64,000 bases of DNA from Acanthococcus lagerstroemiae (taxonomy: Eukaryota > Arthropoda > Insecta > Hemiptera > Eriococcidae). The stretch is taken from contig CM063113.1 in assembly GCA_031841125.1 (NCBI GenBank), positions 45,228,197 through 45,292,196 of the forward strand, given 5' to 3'. Of the stretch, positions 31,058 to 41,552 are shown in pieces. The first letter of the stretch is position 1; the number at the start of each line of letters is the position of its first letter. The notes below the pieces were generated by a model. That model was not told the DNA's origin. It saw nothing but the letters and a program-made list of their open reading frames with translations, and did no database searches. Position numbers and translations under genes: made by a program.

Positions 31058-31293
31058 ATTCGGTTTTCAAACTCCCCACGCTCATTAAACGGACCACCGG
31101 ATGATGAGTGTTTTTAGTTTTCATGTTCTGATTTCGAAATTCTGATGTAGTCAATTAATTGAAATGTCTCAGTGTACTCGGCTTTCAAACTCCCCACGCT
31201 CATTAAACGGATCACCGGATGATGAGTGTTTTTAGTTTTCATGTTCTGATTTCGCAATTCTGATGTAGTCAATTAATTGGAATGTCTCAGTGT
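31058..31293 (+). repeat. 118-bp tandem duplication
   Basis: 31058-31175 and 31176-31293 are near-identical (about four differences). Unit features: TTCAAACTCCCCACGCTC, GGATGATGAGTG, TCAATTAATT. High identity indicates a recent event. Non-coding. Confidence 0.88.
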
Positions 31294-32529
31294 TGCGGAT
31301 TGTGTTCTTATGTTTCATATTCGTCGTCTCTTTGTTATTAAAACAAGTTTGTATCTACCGATTTTGAAAGCAAAAAATCATCGTACATGGAAAATCGACA
31401 TCAACAAGGTAAGATATGAGATTGTATTTCTATGTACCATATGTTTTCATTAAAAGTTTTTCACCGACTGATTTCCGTGGGAATCACTTTTACAATAGTA
31501 AACAACTAAACATCGCGTCCGTATTTATCTGACATTTTACTCGTGTGTTCATTCGGCGTAAAATATAACGCTACACGGACCCCGTATTCAGTGCACTTAA
31601 ATTTACGTGTCAATTTCTTAATAACTGGTCTTTGTTCCAGTGACACATAGCATATAGGATAGAAGCGAAATAGAAATCATTACACGAATCCGTACACCGG
31701 CATACGTCATTAGACCATAGACTTCAAATCGGCTGAGAGCCGAGTTAAATGTAAAATATCACTACGAAAAAATATATATATATACTTAGCGAGTATCTTC
31801 ACATAGCAAAAAAAGGCTACCCCAATGTACGTTTTAAAGGTCACTCTTGATTTATAACGCGAAAAGTGGAAAATAAAGTTAGTATTGACATTAACAAGCT
31901 TGTAAAACTTTCGGATGCTTTATAGGTGTGTAAGGGCATTAAAACTGAACCCAGTAGGGTTGAGGCTTTAACCCTCAACTGCACTGCAGTCCAAATGCCT
32001 TCGTTGGTCAGCCGTGTTCGATATTCTTACGAATGTAAAGGCAGGGCTTCTCAGTGTTTCCTACATTTGTTAAATGCAATACAGTGTACCGTATGGCATT
32101 AATAGATTTATAGAATTCGAAAGGAAATAGAGAACAGGAGCAGAAAATAAGCACTGAATACCAAGTGCCAAAGGGTATAAATAGGATATAATTTTCTTTT
32201 TTACGGGAATGAAGTTGATCAGGTTTGGTAAAGAAAGATGAAGATTTTCTCAGATTAATAGGTATTTGTGAGGCATTCTGTTGTAACCTGATACCGTCAC
32301 CGTACGAAATCTACAGACCTGAAGAAGTTGGTTTCGTTGCTTCGAAAAATGTTAATTCTCATGAGTGTTAACATTTTTAATGTAAATCCTATGAGTATCA
32401 TTCGTATCCTCCTGAAGAACTTTGAGCACATATATATAATACAACCTTGACTTAAGGTAAGCGAATACTCTTGACAGTGCAGATAGGTAGGTACATTGCA
32501 GACTACATTAAAATGGATGATTTTAAGCG
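31294..32529. other. No gene recognised
   Basis: Contains a short TA-repeat (31769-31781). Small open frames only. The section 31,380-31,780 looks single-copy and CpG-containing; nothing assignable. Confidence 0.4.
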
Positions 32530-33120
32530 AGACAGGATAATGGAAAAGCGAATAGAGGCCTTTGAAATGTATACCTACAGAAGAATGCTGAAGATTCCAT
32601 ACAGTGGCGGCGATAGGGGTATGCAAGGTATGCAGTCGCTTACAGGCGCCAGGGGCTTCACTCAAATGAGGGGCGCCAGAGCGTTCAAAACTTTACGGAA
32701 ATAGGGCGCCTTCTCACATTTTGCTTACGGGCGCCAAAATCCTACCGCCGTGCCTGATTCCATGGATACGAAAAGTGACAAATGAATCAGTCCTCACTAG
32801 AATGGGAAAAGATCGCGAACTACTCAACACCGTGAAAGAGAGGAAAATCCAATACCTAGGTCACATCCTAAGAGGACTGAAATATGAAATTCTCCGGGTC
32901 ATCATGGAACGGAAACTGGAAGGAAAAAAATCAATCGGCCGCCGACAGAATTCATGGACAAAGGATTTGAGATGGTGGTTCGCCTGCTCGTCTGTTGAGT
33001 TGTTCCGGTCGGCTGCATCGAGGATAATGAGTTGCCAGGTGGATCGCCAACCTCCGAAGCGGAGAGGGCGGATGAAGAAGAAGGGTGAAGCGAAAGCCAT
33101 TGTAGAGAGCTCACACCTTC
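32530..33120 (+). pseudogene. LINE C C-terminal fragment
   Basis: MEKRIEAFEMYTYRRMLKIP (32540-32600), then a hAT MITE, then WIRKVTNESVLTRMGK (32763-32812), RKIQYLGHILRG (32842-32877), GRRQNSWTKDLRWW (32938-32983), ELFRSAASRI (32999-33028). This is the post-RT C-terminal region typical of endonuclease-RT LINEs of the LINE B type. Outside the MITE the frame is open, so loss of function is due to 5' truncation. A GAAGAAGAA tract (33075-33085) may be the start of a microsatellite tail. Confidence 0.8.
32594..32764. mobile_element. hAT MITE in LINE C
   Basis: The insertion 32602-32756 (155 bp) starts CAGTGGCGGCGATAGG and ends CCTACCGCCGTGCCTG. It is flanked by ATTCCATA (32594-32601) and ATTCCATG (32757-32764), 7 of 8 identical. 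Internal GGCGCC motifs occur four times. Removing it rejoins the conserved ...MLKIP-W... protein motif. Confidence 0.85.
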
Positions 33121-35779
33121 ACTGATCGACTTCATCATCACTCATACACTATTGTTTTTCGTGCTCTTCTTTCTTCACATTAATGCCTATGTGTTGGTCA
33201 AGTCGACCATTCTTGGGTTCTCGTACTAAATATACAAAATATGCCCGTACCAGCTCTATTGATCGTAACTTCTGATGCTGAACTGGATGTAGGATACTTG
33301 GATATCTGACAATATTTTTGCTCTTTCCTTGTAATAGATTGCCTGTAGGATAGATGTGCCAAATGTGGCTACGGACTCAAACATAATCACTTTGCAATTA
33401 GAGCATTATAAAAATCCGTTTAAAGAAGAGAATATCAGTACTAGGATAATGTAGTGTTCATGTCGATAACAAATGTCCTGAATTTTCCAACGGCTCGGTA
33501 TTCCCTCGGCCTCATCGATTGTTAAAGCGCAATTATCTCAAATGTGGTCGCAATGGACCTCTCGGTGGCCACATTTTGCTTATCTGCCCTACCTATGATG
33601 TTTTTTTCTAGTGATTCTTTTTCATTTAATGGCCTCAATGTAGTTTGCCAGGAGCCTATTAACAGAATACTTGAATTACAGATTTTGCATTCAGATCCTA
33701 CACTGCTAGTGGATTCTAGAGACTTGGAGCAGTTATGCAGCAGTCTGCGTTCACAAAAGATAGCTAGACAGGGGCGAATTGGGACCTATATAACCTCAGG
33801 AAAATGCCATAACATCGCCCCAGATTTTAATTTTCAATCCTCATCCGTCATGTCTTCTTTCCCTCGTCTGTCACCTTCAGTCACGACACCGGCCGAGAAC
33901 TTCTATAAGTGTGCGGAACCAAAACTTATGAACAGGACCCACCCATTGAGAAATTTTCTCGTAACCTACACAGTCAATCCGCCTCTGAGACTAGTATGAA
34001 GTATGTCTGGCCTGATGATCGTTTGATTAATTACATACATTATTTAATGATTAATTATATTATTTAATAGTGTTAGGGTTTCTCTCTATCTACCATTTAG
34101 AGTTTTGAATAGATATGGCTGCTTGGAACCGGAGTGTAATTGTGACAAAAAATGAAATAAATATTTGGGACGGTCGACCCAAAATTTAGTCAAGTATATC
34201 TCACAATGTGGATAGTTGGGTCCAGAAAGAGTTATATAGGTTTCATATTCCCTCCTCCAGAACCACAAAGCTTGTACTAGATAACGTGGTATTGAAAAGA
34301 AAAGTAAAATTTCCAGTAAGCTCCATAAGAGAGGAGGTGCCTTTTCAAGTCAAAAAATTGTATTCTCTATAACATTTGTTGCCTAAAATTTATATTTCCT
34401 CTCGCTTCGTTCGCGAATACCTGATTTTTTGTTAATTTCATGGGATGACCTCCTCCCCTTTCGAAACTTCTTAGTACTTTCTAATTGAATGTCCTAAGTT
34501 ATGATTATTTCCACCAGATTTTATTGATGAAGTTTATGCTTTCCCTTCCAGAACGAAATCCTAGATCCGTCACTGTGTGGCCATGTTGGTAGATATGATT
34601 TAAACGAAGACTAGTTACCATGCGCGTGGCACGTCTCGATGTTGTATAGCCAATTTGCTGAGTCAAGGATTAATTGCAAAATACGGTTGAACTGTAAGGA
34701 AAATAAAACTGGGAGTGCAACATTCGGATCCATTGCTAATATTCCACTTTTCAGAATCTATAATATGCTGAAAACTTTGAATAAATAATATAGAACACGA
34801 ACAGTAAAGCAGCATTGGCGTGAAGAATGAAAGACTTGGTGAGTACAAAGTATCAGTCAATGATCAATGATATGAGATAGTAATTTGCAGATACCATTTG
34901 CAGAAACTCAATTCTAAGTAAATTTTGCAGTCTTAAAAAGTATTAAACAAGCCTGGAAGAGTTTCACAACATTTTAGTTGAATTTAACAAAATCCTAAAA
35001 AAGTTTTAGAGTTTTAAAAAAGTCAGGAAGACTTTGAAGGAGTTTCAGAGAAAGTTAAAACAAGTTTGTAGACTAATCTTGAAGCAGTAGCATAAACAAG
35101 AAGTTCTCTAGGAAGGGAGGGGGTGGTTAAAAATTGCAGGTAAAACAGGTGCGGACATACAAAATTTTGTTCAAATTCTCACTTCATGAGAGGAAGAAGA
35201 AAAAAGGTCGAAGGTCAATATGTCAATATATCAATATTTGCTAAATTTTGACATGACAAGCAAAAGAGTCAGCTGTCTGAAGTGTTAGTTACCAAATTTT
35301 ACTATTTCAGGAAAAGTGATCCCAAATCCTTCCACATTTACAGCGCTGCAGTAGTTTTTAATACAATTCATTCACTCATTCATTGGGGTAACAGCCATTT
35401 ATACTTGATGACATTTCCTTTTGAATTTTAATTAGTACCGTGCGACCTATTTAGTTCAACTTGGTGAAAAGGTAAGCATCCGGAAATTTCAGTTCGATCG
35501 TGTCATATTAACAGAAAGTGCATCGACCCCCCCCCACACCTCCAACTTTTTTATGAAAAATATGTGAGGTTTGACATTTTTTAGAGCAAAATTTTTTTCT
35601 CAATCCTCAAAGATGTTAGAAACGTATGAACTTAAACATTGTCAGATAATATGATACTTATAATACAGATTGATTTCACCATGAGCCTCAGGGAGTGGTT
35701 CCAAAAAATAAGACAGAGGTGACATTCGACATGAGCTTTGCTGAACAAAATATAACTTGAACATTATAGGTATCAACAT
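33121..35779. other. No gene recognised
   Basis: A 151-codon frame at 33544-33999 (plus) starts with a hydrophobic stretch but shows no known domain. I do not call it. 34920-35080 has a patch of AGTCTTAAAAAG-type repeats like those at 46-48 kb. GATCCGTCACTG at 34568-34579 looks like a single hAT end. A C-run lies at 35528-35536. Confidence 0.4.
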
Positions 35780-36297
35780 TTTTTAAACAGAAAAATCAAG
35801 AGAAAATGGACCTGGGAGTCGCCAAATAGTAAAACCAGAAACGAAATTGATCGCTTCCTAACAAACGATATAAAGATAGTCTGTAACCAAGAAATTTTGA
35901 ACAAATTTGAATTCTCCTCGGACCACAGGATGGGAAGATGTCTCCTAAAAATACCAAAAAAGCACACAGGAAAAAAAAAAAGAACCTCAGTAAAAAGTAA
36001 CATCATTATACCAGTACACAAATATGCAACAGCCAACCAAATCTTCGGAACAGAACTAGCAAAAAACGGTTTCGACTCGACTCTGGAAACCCAAAAGAAA
36101 TATAACATGTTGAAAAGAGCTATAAAAACCACGAAAAAACTAGTGGAAGTCAAACGAGCAGAACCAATAACTGACGACAAATTGTTTCTAGAAACCAAAA
36201 AACTTACAGTAAAAAGAACAATGCTCAACAGTTTAGAAAGACTGACGAGGTACAACTGGCAACGGATTCAGAACGTAGACCACCTGGAAGCATAAGC
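35780..36297 (+). pseudogene. RTE-like LINE D, endonuclease end and linker
   Basis: One open frame: KRKWTWESPNSKTRNEIDRF (35801-35860), FSSDHRMGRCLLKI (35909-35950), then a Lys-rich linker to 36295. RWTW...SDHR is the end of the AP-endonuclease domain (the SDH histidine is kept). The upstream endonuclease is lost. The reading stops where LINE E begins; LINE D's C-terminus resumes at about 39150. Confidence 0.82.
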
Positions 36298-39112
36298 CAG
36301 CCTACTGGATAGTGCACTCAGGGACGCCTACGAGAAGAACTGTGAGCCTAAGATAATAAAATCACGCAAGACCATCTGGTGGACAGCAGAATTGGGGAAA
36401 CGTAGGAAAGACACTCGAAGAATGCTGAGGGCTGAATTGAAAAATAATACACCGGCTTACTGGGCATTAATTATATCATGAGGCTCAAAAAACATATAGA
36501 AAGACGGTAAAGCAAGCCAAAACAAAGGGGTGGAAACGTTTCTGCGAATTTATAGAAAAGATACCGGAGAGGGCACGCCAGCAAAAACTTCTCAGTAAGG
36601 AAAGGAGGGTGGAAGAGGAGCCGCTCGAACTCCCAACATGTGGTTTTTCCACCGCCCCGAGAGAGGCAATAGAGCACCTCACTGACACGCACTTTCCGGG
36701 AGCAGAAATCATGGAAAACACACAGCCGCAGTCAGGAGCCGACTGTGTGCAAAGCGGAACGGATTGGGAAACGGCGAAAGAGGTGGTTACACCAGACCGG
36801 GTATGTTGGGCGGTAAACACAAAGCACCGGGCCCAGATTGAATCTATCCTGTCTGCCTACAGACAGGACTAGAGACCATAATGGGAACATTCATTAGGTC
36901 CTCAGAGCATCATTAGCCCGAGGGCACATTCCAAAATCGCGAAGAGTGTGAGAGTGGTGTTTTTGCCTAAACCAGGCAAAGACCCCTGTAAGGCCAAATC
37001 CCACAGGTCGATAAATCTCTCATCATTTATGCTAAAAACCTTGGAAAGGCTGATAGACAGGCACCTAAGAGAGGTTACCCTGAAAAGGTTCCCACTACAT
37101 GAGAACCAGCACGCATATAGGGCAGGCAAATCAGTAGAGTCATCACTGCACTCGCTTGTTACAGCAATTGAGAGAGGGATGTCTGGCGGAGATTATGTCC
37201 TGGCAACATTCATGGATATACAGGGAGCGTTTGATGCGACCTCTCATGAATCAATAGAAACAGCCCTGAGAGAAAGGGAAGTGAAGGAAAGCTTAATAAA
37301 CTGGATTGTATCTATGCTAAAAAACAGGGAGATCCGGATAATATACCAACAAGAACGGATCCATGCAACGACCATCAGGGGCTGCCCACAAGGGGGAGTA
37401 CTCTCTCCCCTACTATGGAGCCTGGTGGTGGACAGTTTACTGGAGGAGTTGAATGATCAAAAAAATATACACACAGGGCTACGCTGATGACTTGACTGGT
37501 GGTAACCGGCAAATTTCCGGGAACCATCGCGGAGTTAACGCAGTGGGGACTCCGATGTGTGGAAAAATGGTGTGTGAAAAAGGGGTTATCGATAAACCCG
37601 GACAAAACTGAGATCACTCTTTTCACCCGTAAAAGGAAAGGCAAGGAGTTGGTCAAGGTGCAATACAAAGGAAGACCGTCTTCACAGGAAAGGTGAAGTA
37701 CTTAGGAGTATATCTTGATGAAAAACTCTCCTGGAGGGATAACGTCTCAGATAAAATAAGAAAAGGGATTGAGGCTCTTTAGGCTTGCTGCACCTATGTC
37801 GGCAGGACCTGGGGACTCTCTCCCAAAATGATGTACTGGATATATACCGGTGTATACGCCCCAAAATTACATATGCGGCCATTATGTGGTGGGGCCGGGT
37901 CCACCTGGCCAAAGTCAGAGAGGAACTAGACCACCTACAAAGGCTCGCGTACGTGATGACAACGGGGGCAATGAGTACGGTGCCGACGAAGGCACTAGAA
38001 AGGCTCCTAAACTTGCCACCACTTCATACAGCTATAGAAGCATCTGCGATAATGGGGGCTTATCGTCTGGGTAAACCAAACCTTCCACAGAAGGATATGG
38101 GAGATGGCGGGGACGATAGGTAAATGCTTTTGGATGCCAAAGGACAGAATTGCGATGGAACACTTCTTTGACAAGCAGTATCGTGCGCTAATACCCATAC
38201 GGGAGGCTTGGGAAAAGAGGTGGCCAAGCATCCTAGGAAAAGAGGTGAATGTGTGGTTTGCAGATGCCTCTAAGAATGACCAAGGTGTGGGAATCGGAAT
38301 CACGAATGCAAAAGGCGCTGACCACTGTTCAGTGGCCCTGGGCGAGGGCGTCACTATCCTCCAAGCAGAGATAATGGTGATCACGGTGGCCATTGATAGA
38401 AGTCAGCAGAAGGGCCTTGTTAATAAACAGCTCTATATCTGGACAGACAGTCAATCGGCTATTAAGGTACTATCGTCACACCAAACTACATCCCCTGGTG
38501 GTGGCGGAGTGTGTTAACAAAATATACATCCTTGCTCAGGAAAACCGGTTCACCATACTATGGACACCGGGACACTGCGGCATAAAAGGGAACATGATCG
38601 TTGGCAAGCTAGCGAAGGAGGGCATAAGAAAATAACTAGCAACACCCAGGGCTTGTCTTCCTGTAGCATACAGCGTCATAAATTCCAAAGTAAAGGCTTG
38701 GATAAGTAAGCAGACGGAAATGCACTGGCGGTTCGCCAGTGGTATGAACGTCAGCAAAACAATAAGGGACACTCCTAGTAAGTATGCCACGTTCCTATTA
38801 GGGCTTGACAGGTAACATGCAAGGCTCATGGTCGGACTACTAACCGGTCATGGGGCCACAAAACACATGTGGTATAAAATAGGGGTGGTAAGAAGCGGCT
38901 CCTGTAGGTACTGTGGAGAAGAGGAAGAAACCTCGATCCCTATCATATGTCAACGCCCAGCAATAGCCGGGACAAGACGCGAAGCATTTGGGCTAGAGTA
39001 CCCAGCACTCAGTGAAGTCAAAGGGATAGAGCTCAGTAAAATCCTCACTTTGGCTATAAAAGTGAGGCCGCTGAGCTGATCCTTAACAGCAACTTGAGGA
39101 ATAGTGCAATGG
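36298..39112 (+). pseudogene. LINE E: I/LOA-type RT plus RNase H
   Basis: Linker (TIWWTAELGKRRKDTRRML, 36370-36426), GFSTAPREAIEHL with HFPG (36644-36700), RT: VVFLPKPGKDP (36954-36986), AYRAGKSVESSLHSLV (37115-37160), FMDIQGAFDATS (37209-37245), RGCPQGGVLSPLLW (37378-37420), YADDL (37480-37494, catalytic Asp pair intact), WCVKKGLSINPDKTEI (37567-37614), KYLGVYLDEKLSW (37696-37734), then YAAIMWWGR and LNLPPLHT. RNase H: WFADAS (38256-38273), LQAEIM, WTDSQSA, WTPGHCGIKGN; the last Asp is missing (GNMIVGKLA). After that MVGLLTGHG and a CxxC-x-C knuckle (38828-38975). At least six frameshifts/stops. No RT core motif is missing. Confidence 0.85.
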
Positions 39113-39725
39113 ACTCGGAAGTCTGAGCACTCGGCGCATAAATGAATGAAATGAACATGGGTCAAATCATTAGTGCAAGAATATCGAATGGCTGGGAATC
39201 CTTCTGGGCACGAAAACATATTCTAAAAAGTAAAATAAAAATTATGCTCAAAACAAAAATCTTGGAAAGTTGTATAGTCCCCGCCCTGACATACGAATGT
39301 CAGACATAGTCACTAACAGGAAAACAAAAACTGAACGTCTGGAAAAAACACATAATTCAATAATAAGGAGTATGCTGAGGATCAGGTTGGAGGAAAGGGT
39401 GAAAAGGAGTTCCATCAGAAAGCAAACGAGGTTAAGGAATATAGGGTACATAATAAAACAATACTGAACTACAGATATGAGGGGCACATGATTAGAGGAG
39501 AACCGAAAAAATGGAACTTTGCTTGCACTCGATGAATCCCCTTGGACAACGAAAGGAATCCAGGACGACCAGCTACCCGATTGGTTGATGAATTTCTGAA
39601 AACCTTAGGCCCTCGCTGGGGAACAACTGCTAGGGAAAGGAAAGGGTGACAGAAGTCTTTGCCCCACGGTGGGCAGATTAGGCAGCGACTCATATACCAA
39701 GAGACGCAAGGCAGTAAATAAGAAA
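39113..39725 (+). pseudogene. RTE-like LINE D, C-terminal part
   Basis: MGQIISARISNGWESFWARK (39157-39216), ILESCIVPALTY (39260-39295), IIRSMLRIRLEERVK (39360-39402), YEGHMIRG (39475-39500), NPGRPATRLVDEFLKTLG (39552-39610), ending APRWAD-stop near 39660-39680 and an AAATAAGAAAAAAAA tail (39714-39731). The RT core of LINE D is absent between 36297 and 39113, so LINE E's arrival was accompanied by, or followed, a deletion. Confidence 0.8.
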
Positions 39726-41533
39726 AAAAATAGAGACTTTTAATACGGCCATTTTTTGAGTTTCCAGCGCCTAAGAATCCGGTCACTGGTTATAAACAGT
39801 CCTGGAGGAGTCTTACAAAGTGTCGAACGGGTCTGACAGCGTCTTCGTGAGTCTTACGGAAGTCTGGGAGAGTATCTGAACAGGTGCGTACATTGCAGAT
39901 TACCAGGACTGCTACCTGTGTACACGTGAAATTCGAAATTCAGCCCACCATTTTCGACTTCTGTTCGAGGTAAAGGAAGACGCCACAGTATCATCGGTTT
40001 CTCGGTGACTGCATCACGCACCGCTACTTTCGACCCAAACTTACGGCATTCCATTTATCACCCTTTCGTGTTAATCTCCAGTTCCCGGGCTTTTTCGAGA
40101 CCGACTCTGCCGAAAAGAACATTTTAAGAAACATTGATTCCGAGGGTGGCCGTGGACTAAACACGGATCCGAAATAATAATACAGAGAAGCAATTGTCCA
40201 CTACCGCCTGCTTAATGACCCGCGAATACGAAGTTAGTAACCCTAATTTTGAATTGTTCCGCCGTCCCTCTCGCCGCGTTCTGAGTTTATTTCAAACAAC
40301 TTTTGAAAAGGTGCTCGTTATTAGGCCGTACGTAATTTCCACAATTTCCACCAAGCCGGACAATAACCGCAAAACGAATATTAAGGCTCGATGCGAATAC
40401 GACGACGACCAGCGCGGACACGGCACGACCGTATTTAACGAACCGAATTTCGCAAAAATTATCCTTACGATCGAGAGGAGAAGAAATTTCGCGCCAGCGC
40501 CAAATTAATTCTCGATTTTTGCGCGCCCCGTCAGAGAAGGTAAATTTCCTCGAGGTGTCTTAAAAGTTGTTCGAAATTTCCGGTAACGTGTTAAAATATT
40601 CATTAACGAAAGATCGCCGTGTAAAATTATCATCGCATTATCGCGCTATTAAAATGGAAATCGGCCCGATTCTAATGTCCGAATAAACAGCTCTCTAAAT
40701 ACGGGGCGGCGACGGCGGCAAAACAGCAACGGGATCATCTATAATAATGTAAGAAAAGGGTCAATATGGAAGTAATTAGTGGCCGGTGGCCAGCAGCAGG
40801 GTTTCGGCAACAATTAATGGCCATTAGTTTAATATAACTGAACTATAGACCTAACCTGAAGTCCGCTGGTAATTAGCCAAGACTATTGACTGAAGGAAAC
40901 TATGGATATACTTTTGCGTAAAGTTTCGGCACGTTCTGCAGTGCTTCCCAGAGATGGGTGCCCGTTGATTCCTCGACGTGTGGACGCTGAGATGCTCTCT
41001 TGAAATCGCATCGAACCGCCTCACTTCGGCGAGTACTCGAAACGGTGCACTGGTCAATCGATTCGCAGCCGCTCGATTCGGTCGAGTTCGCCGGCCACGA
41101 ATGGCGAGTCACGTGAAAATGTTAACGGCGATCGTAAAAACGTTAAGTGCGATCGGTTTGGGATACATGGGCCGGCAACGAAACCTTCTAAATTAACCCC
41201 TTATAAACATTAAAGTCGGACATCAGCTCCCACCCGCGCCCAGCCAACTTTAACTTTTCTGACCACCCTATGAAGCGTGAACCCTTTATATAGGCTATAA
41301 CCGAACGCGTCCGGTCAAAGGTTACAAACAACGTCCCCACGACTTCCCACCGCAAACATAATACCTTTTCCTTTTCATTAGGACTTATAGGTAGTTAGCG
41401 TATACGGGTCTTTAAGGTCGGCGTGCGAAAGCTTTATTGAAAAACAATATCCTCAATTATTCATGTTCACTTTGCACGGCGCCCCCGCAGCGAGGTTTTG
41501 GTTCTTTCTGCGACTGTTTTGTCTTTTCTGCAA
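39726..41533. other. CpG-rich, apparently TE-free DNA
   Basis: After a short AGTCTT-type patch (39790-39880), the stretch 39890-41480 is CpG-rich and lacks homopolymer runs, MITE termini or LINE motifs. Plus-strand frames at 40194-40508 and 40978-41196 are open by composition; I find no domain. It may be host intron or regulatory sequence. Confidence 0.45.
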
Positions 41534-41552
41534 ACACACACACACACACACA
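41534..41552 (+). repeat. CA microsatellite
   Basis: About nine CA dinucleotides. Confidence 0.95.

Noticed and set aside
31058..31293. CRISPR-like direct repeats
   Set aside because: Only two units, contiguous without spacers, and the window is eukaryotic.
33544..33999. 151-codon plus-strand frame as a possible host gene
   Set aside because: No domain, no splice or promoter support, and length is within what AT-moderate random sequence gives in 64 kb.
34568..34579. GATCCGTCACTG as the end of a hAT element
   Set aside because: No partner terminus (CAGTGACGGATC) or matching 8-bp flank found upstream.
35773..36255. 160-codon hydrophobic minus-strand frame (membrane-protein look)
   Set aside because: Exact shadow of the LINE D endonuclease/linker frame on the plus strand, whose A-rich codons read as Phe/Leu/Ser in reverse.
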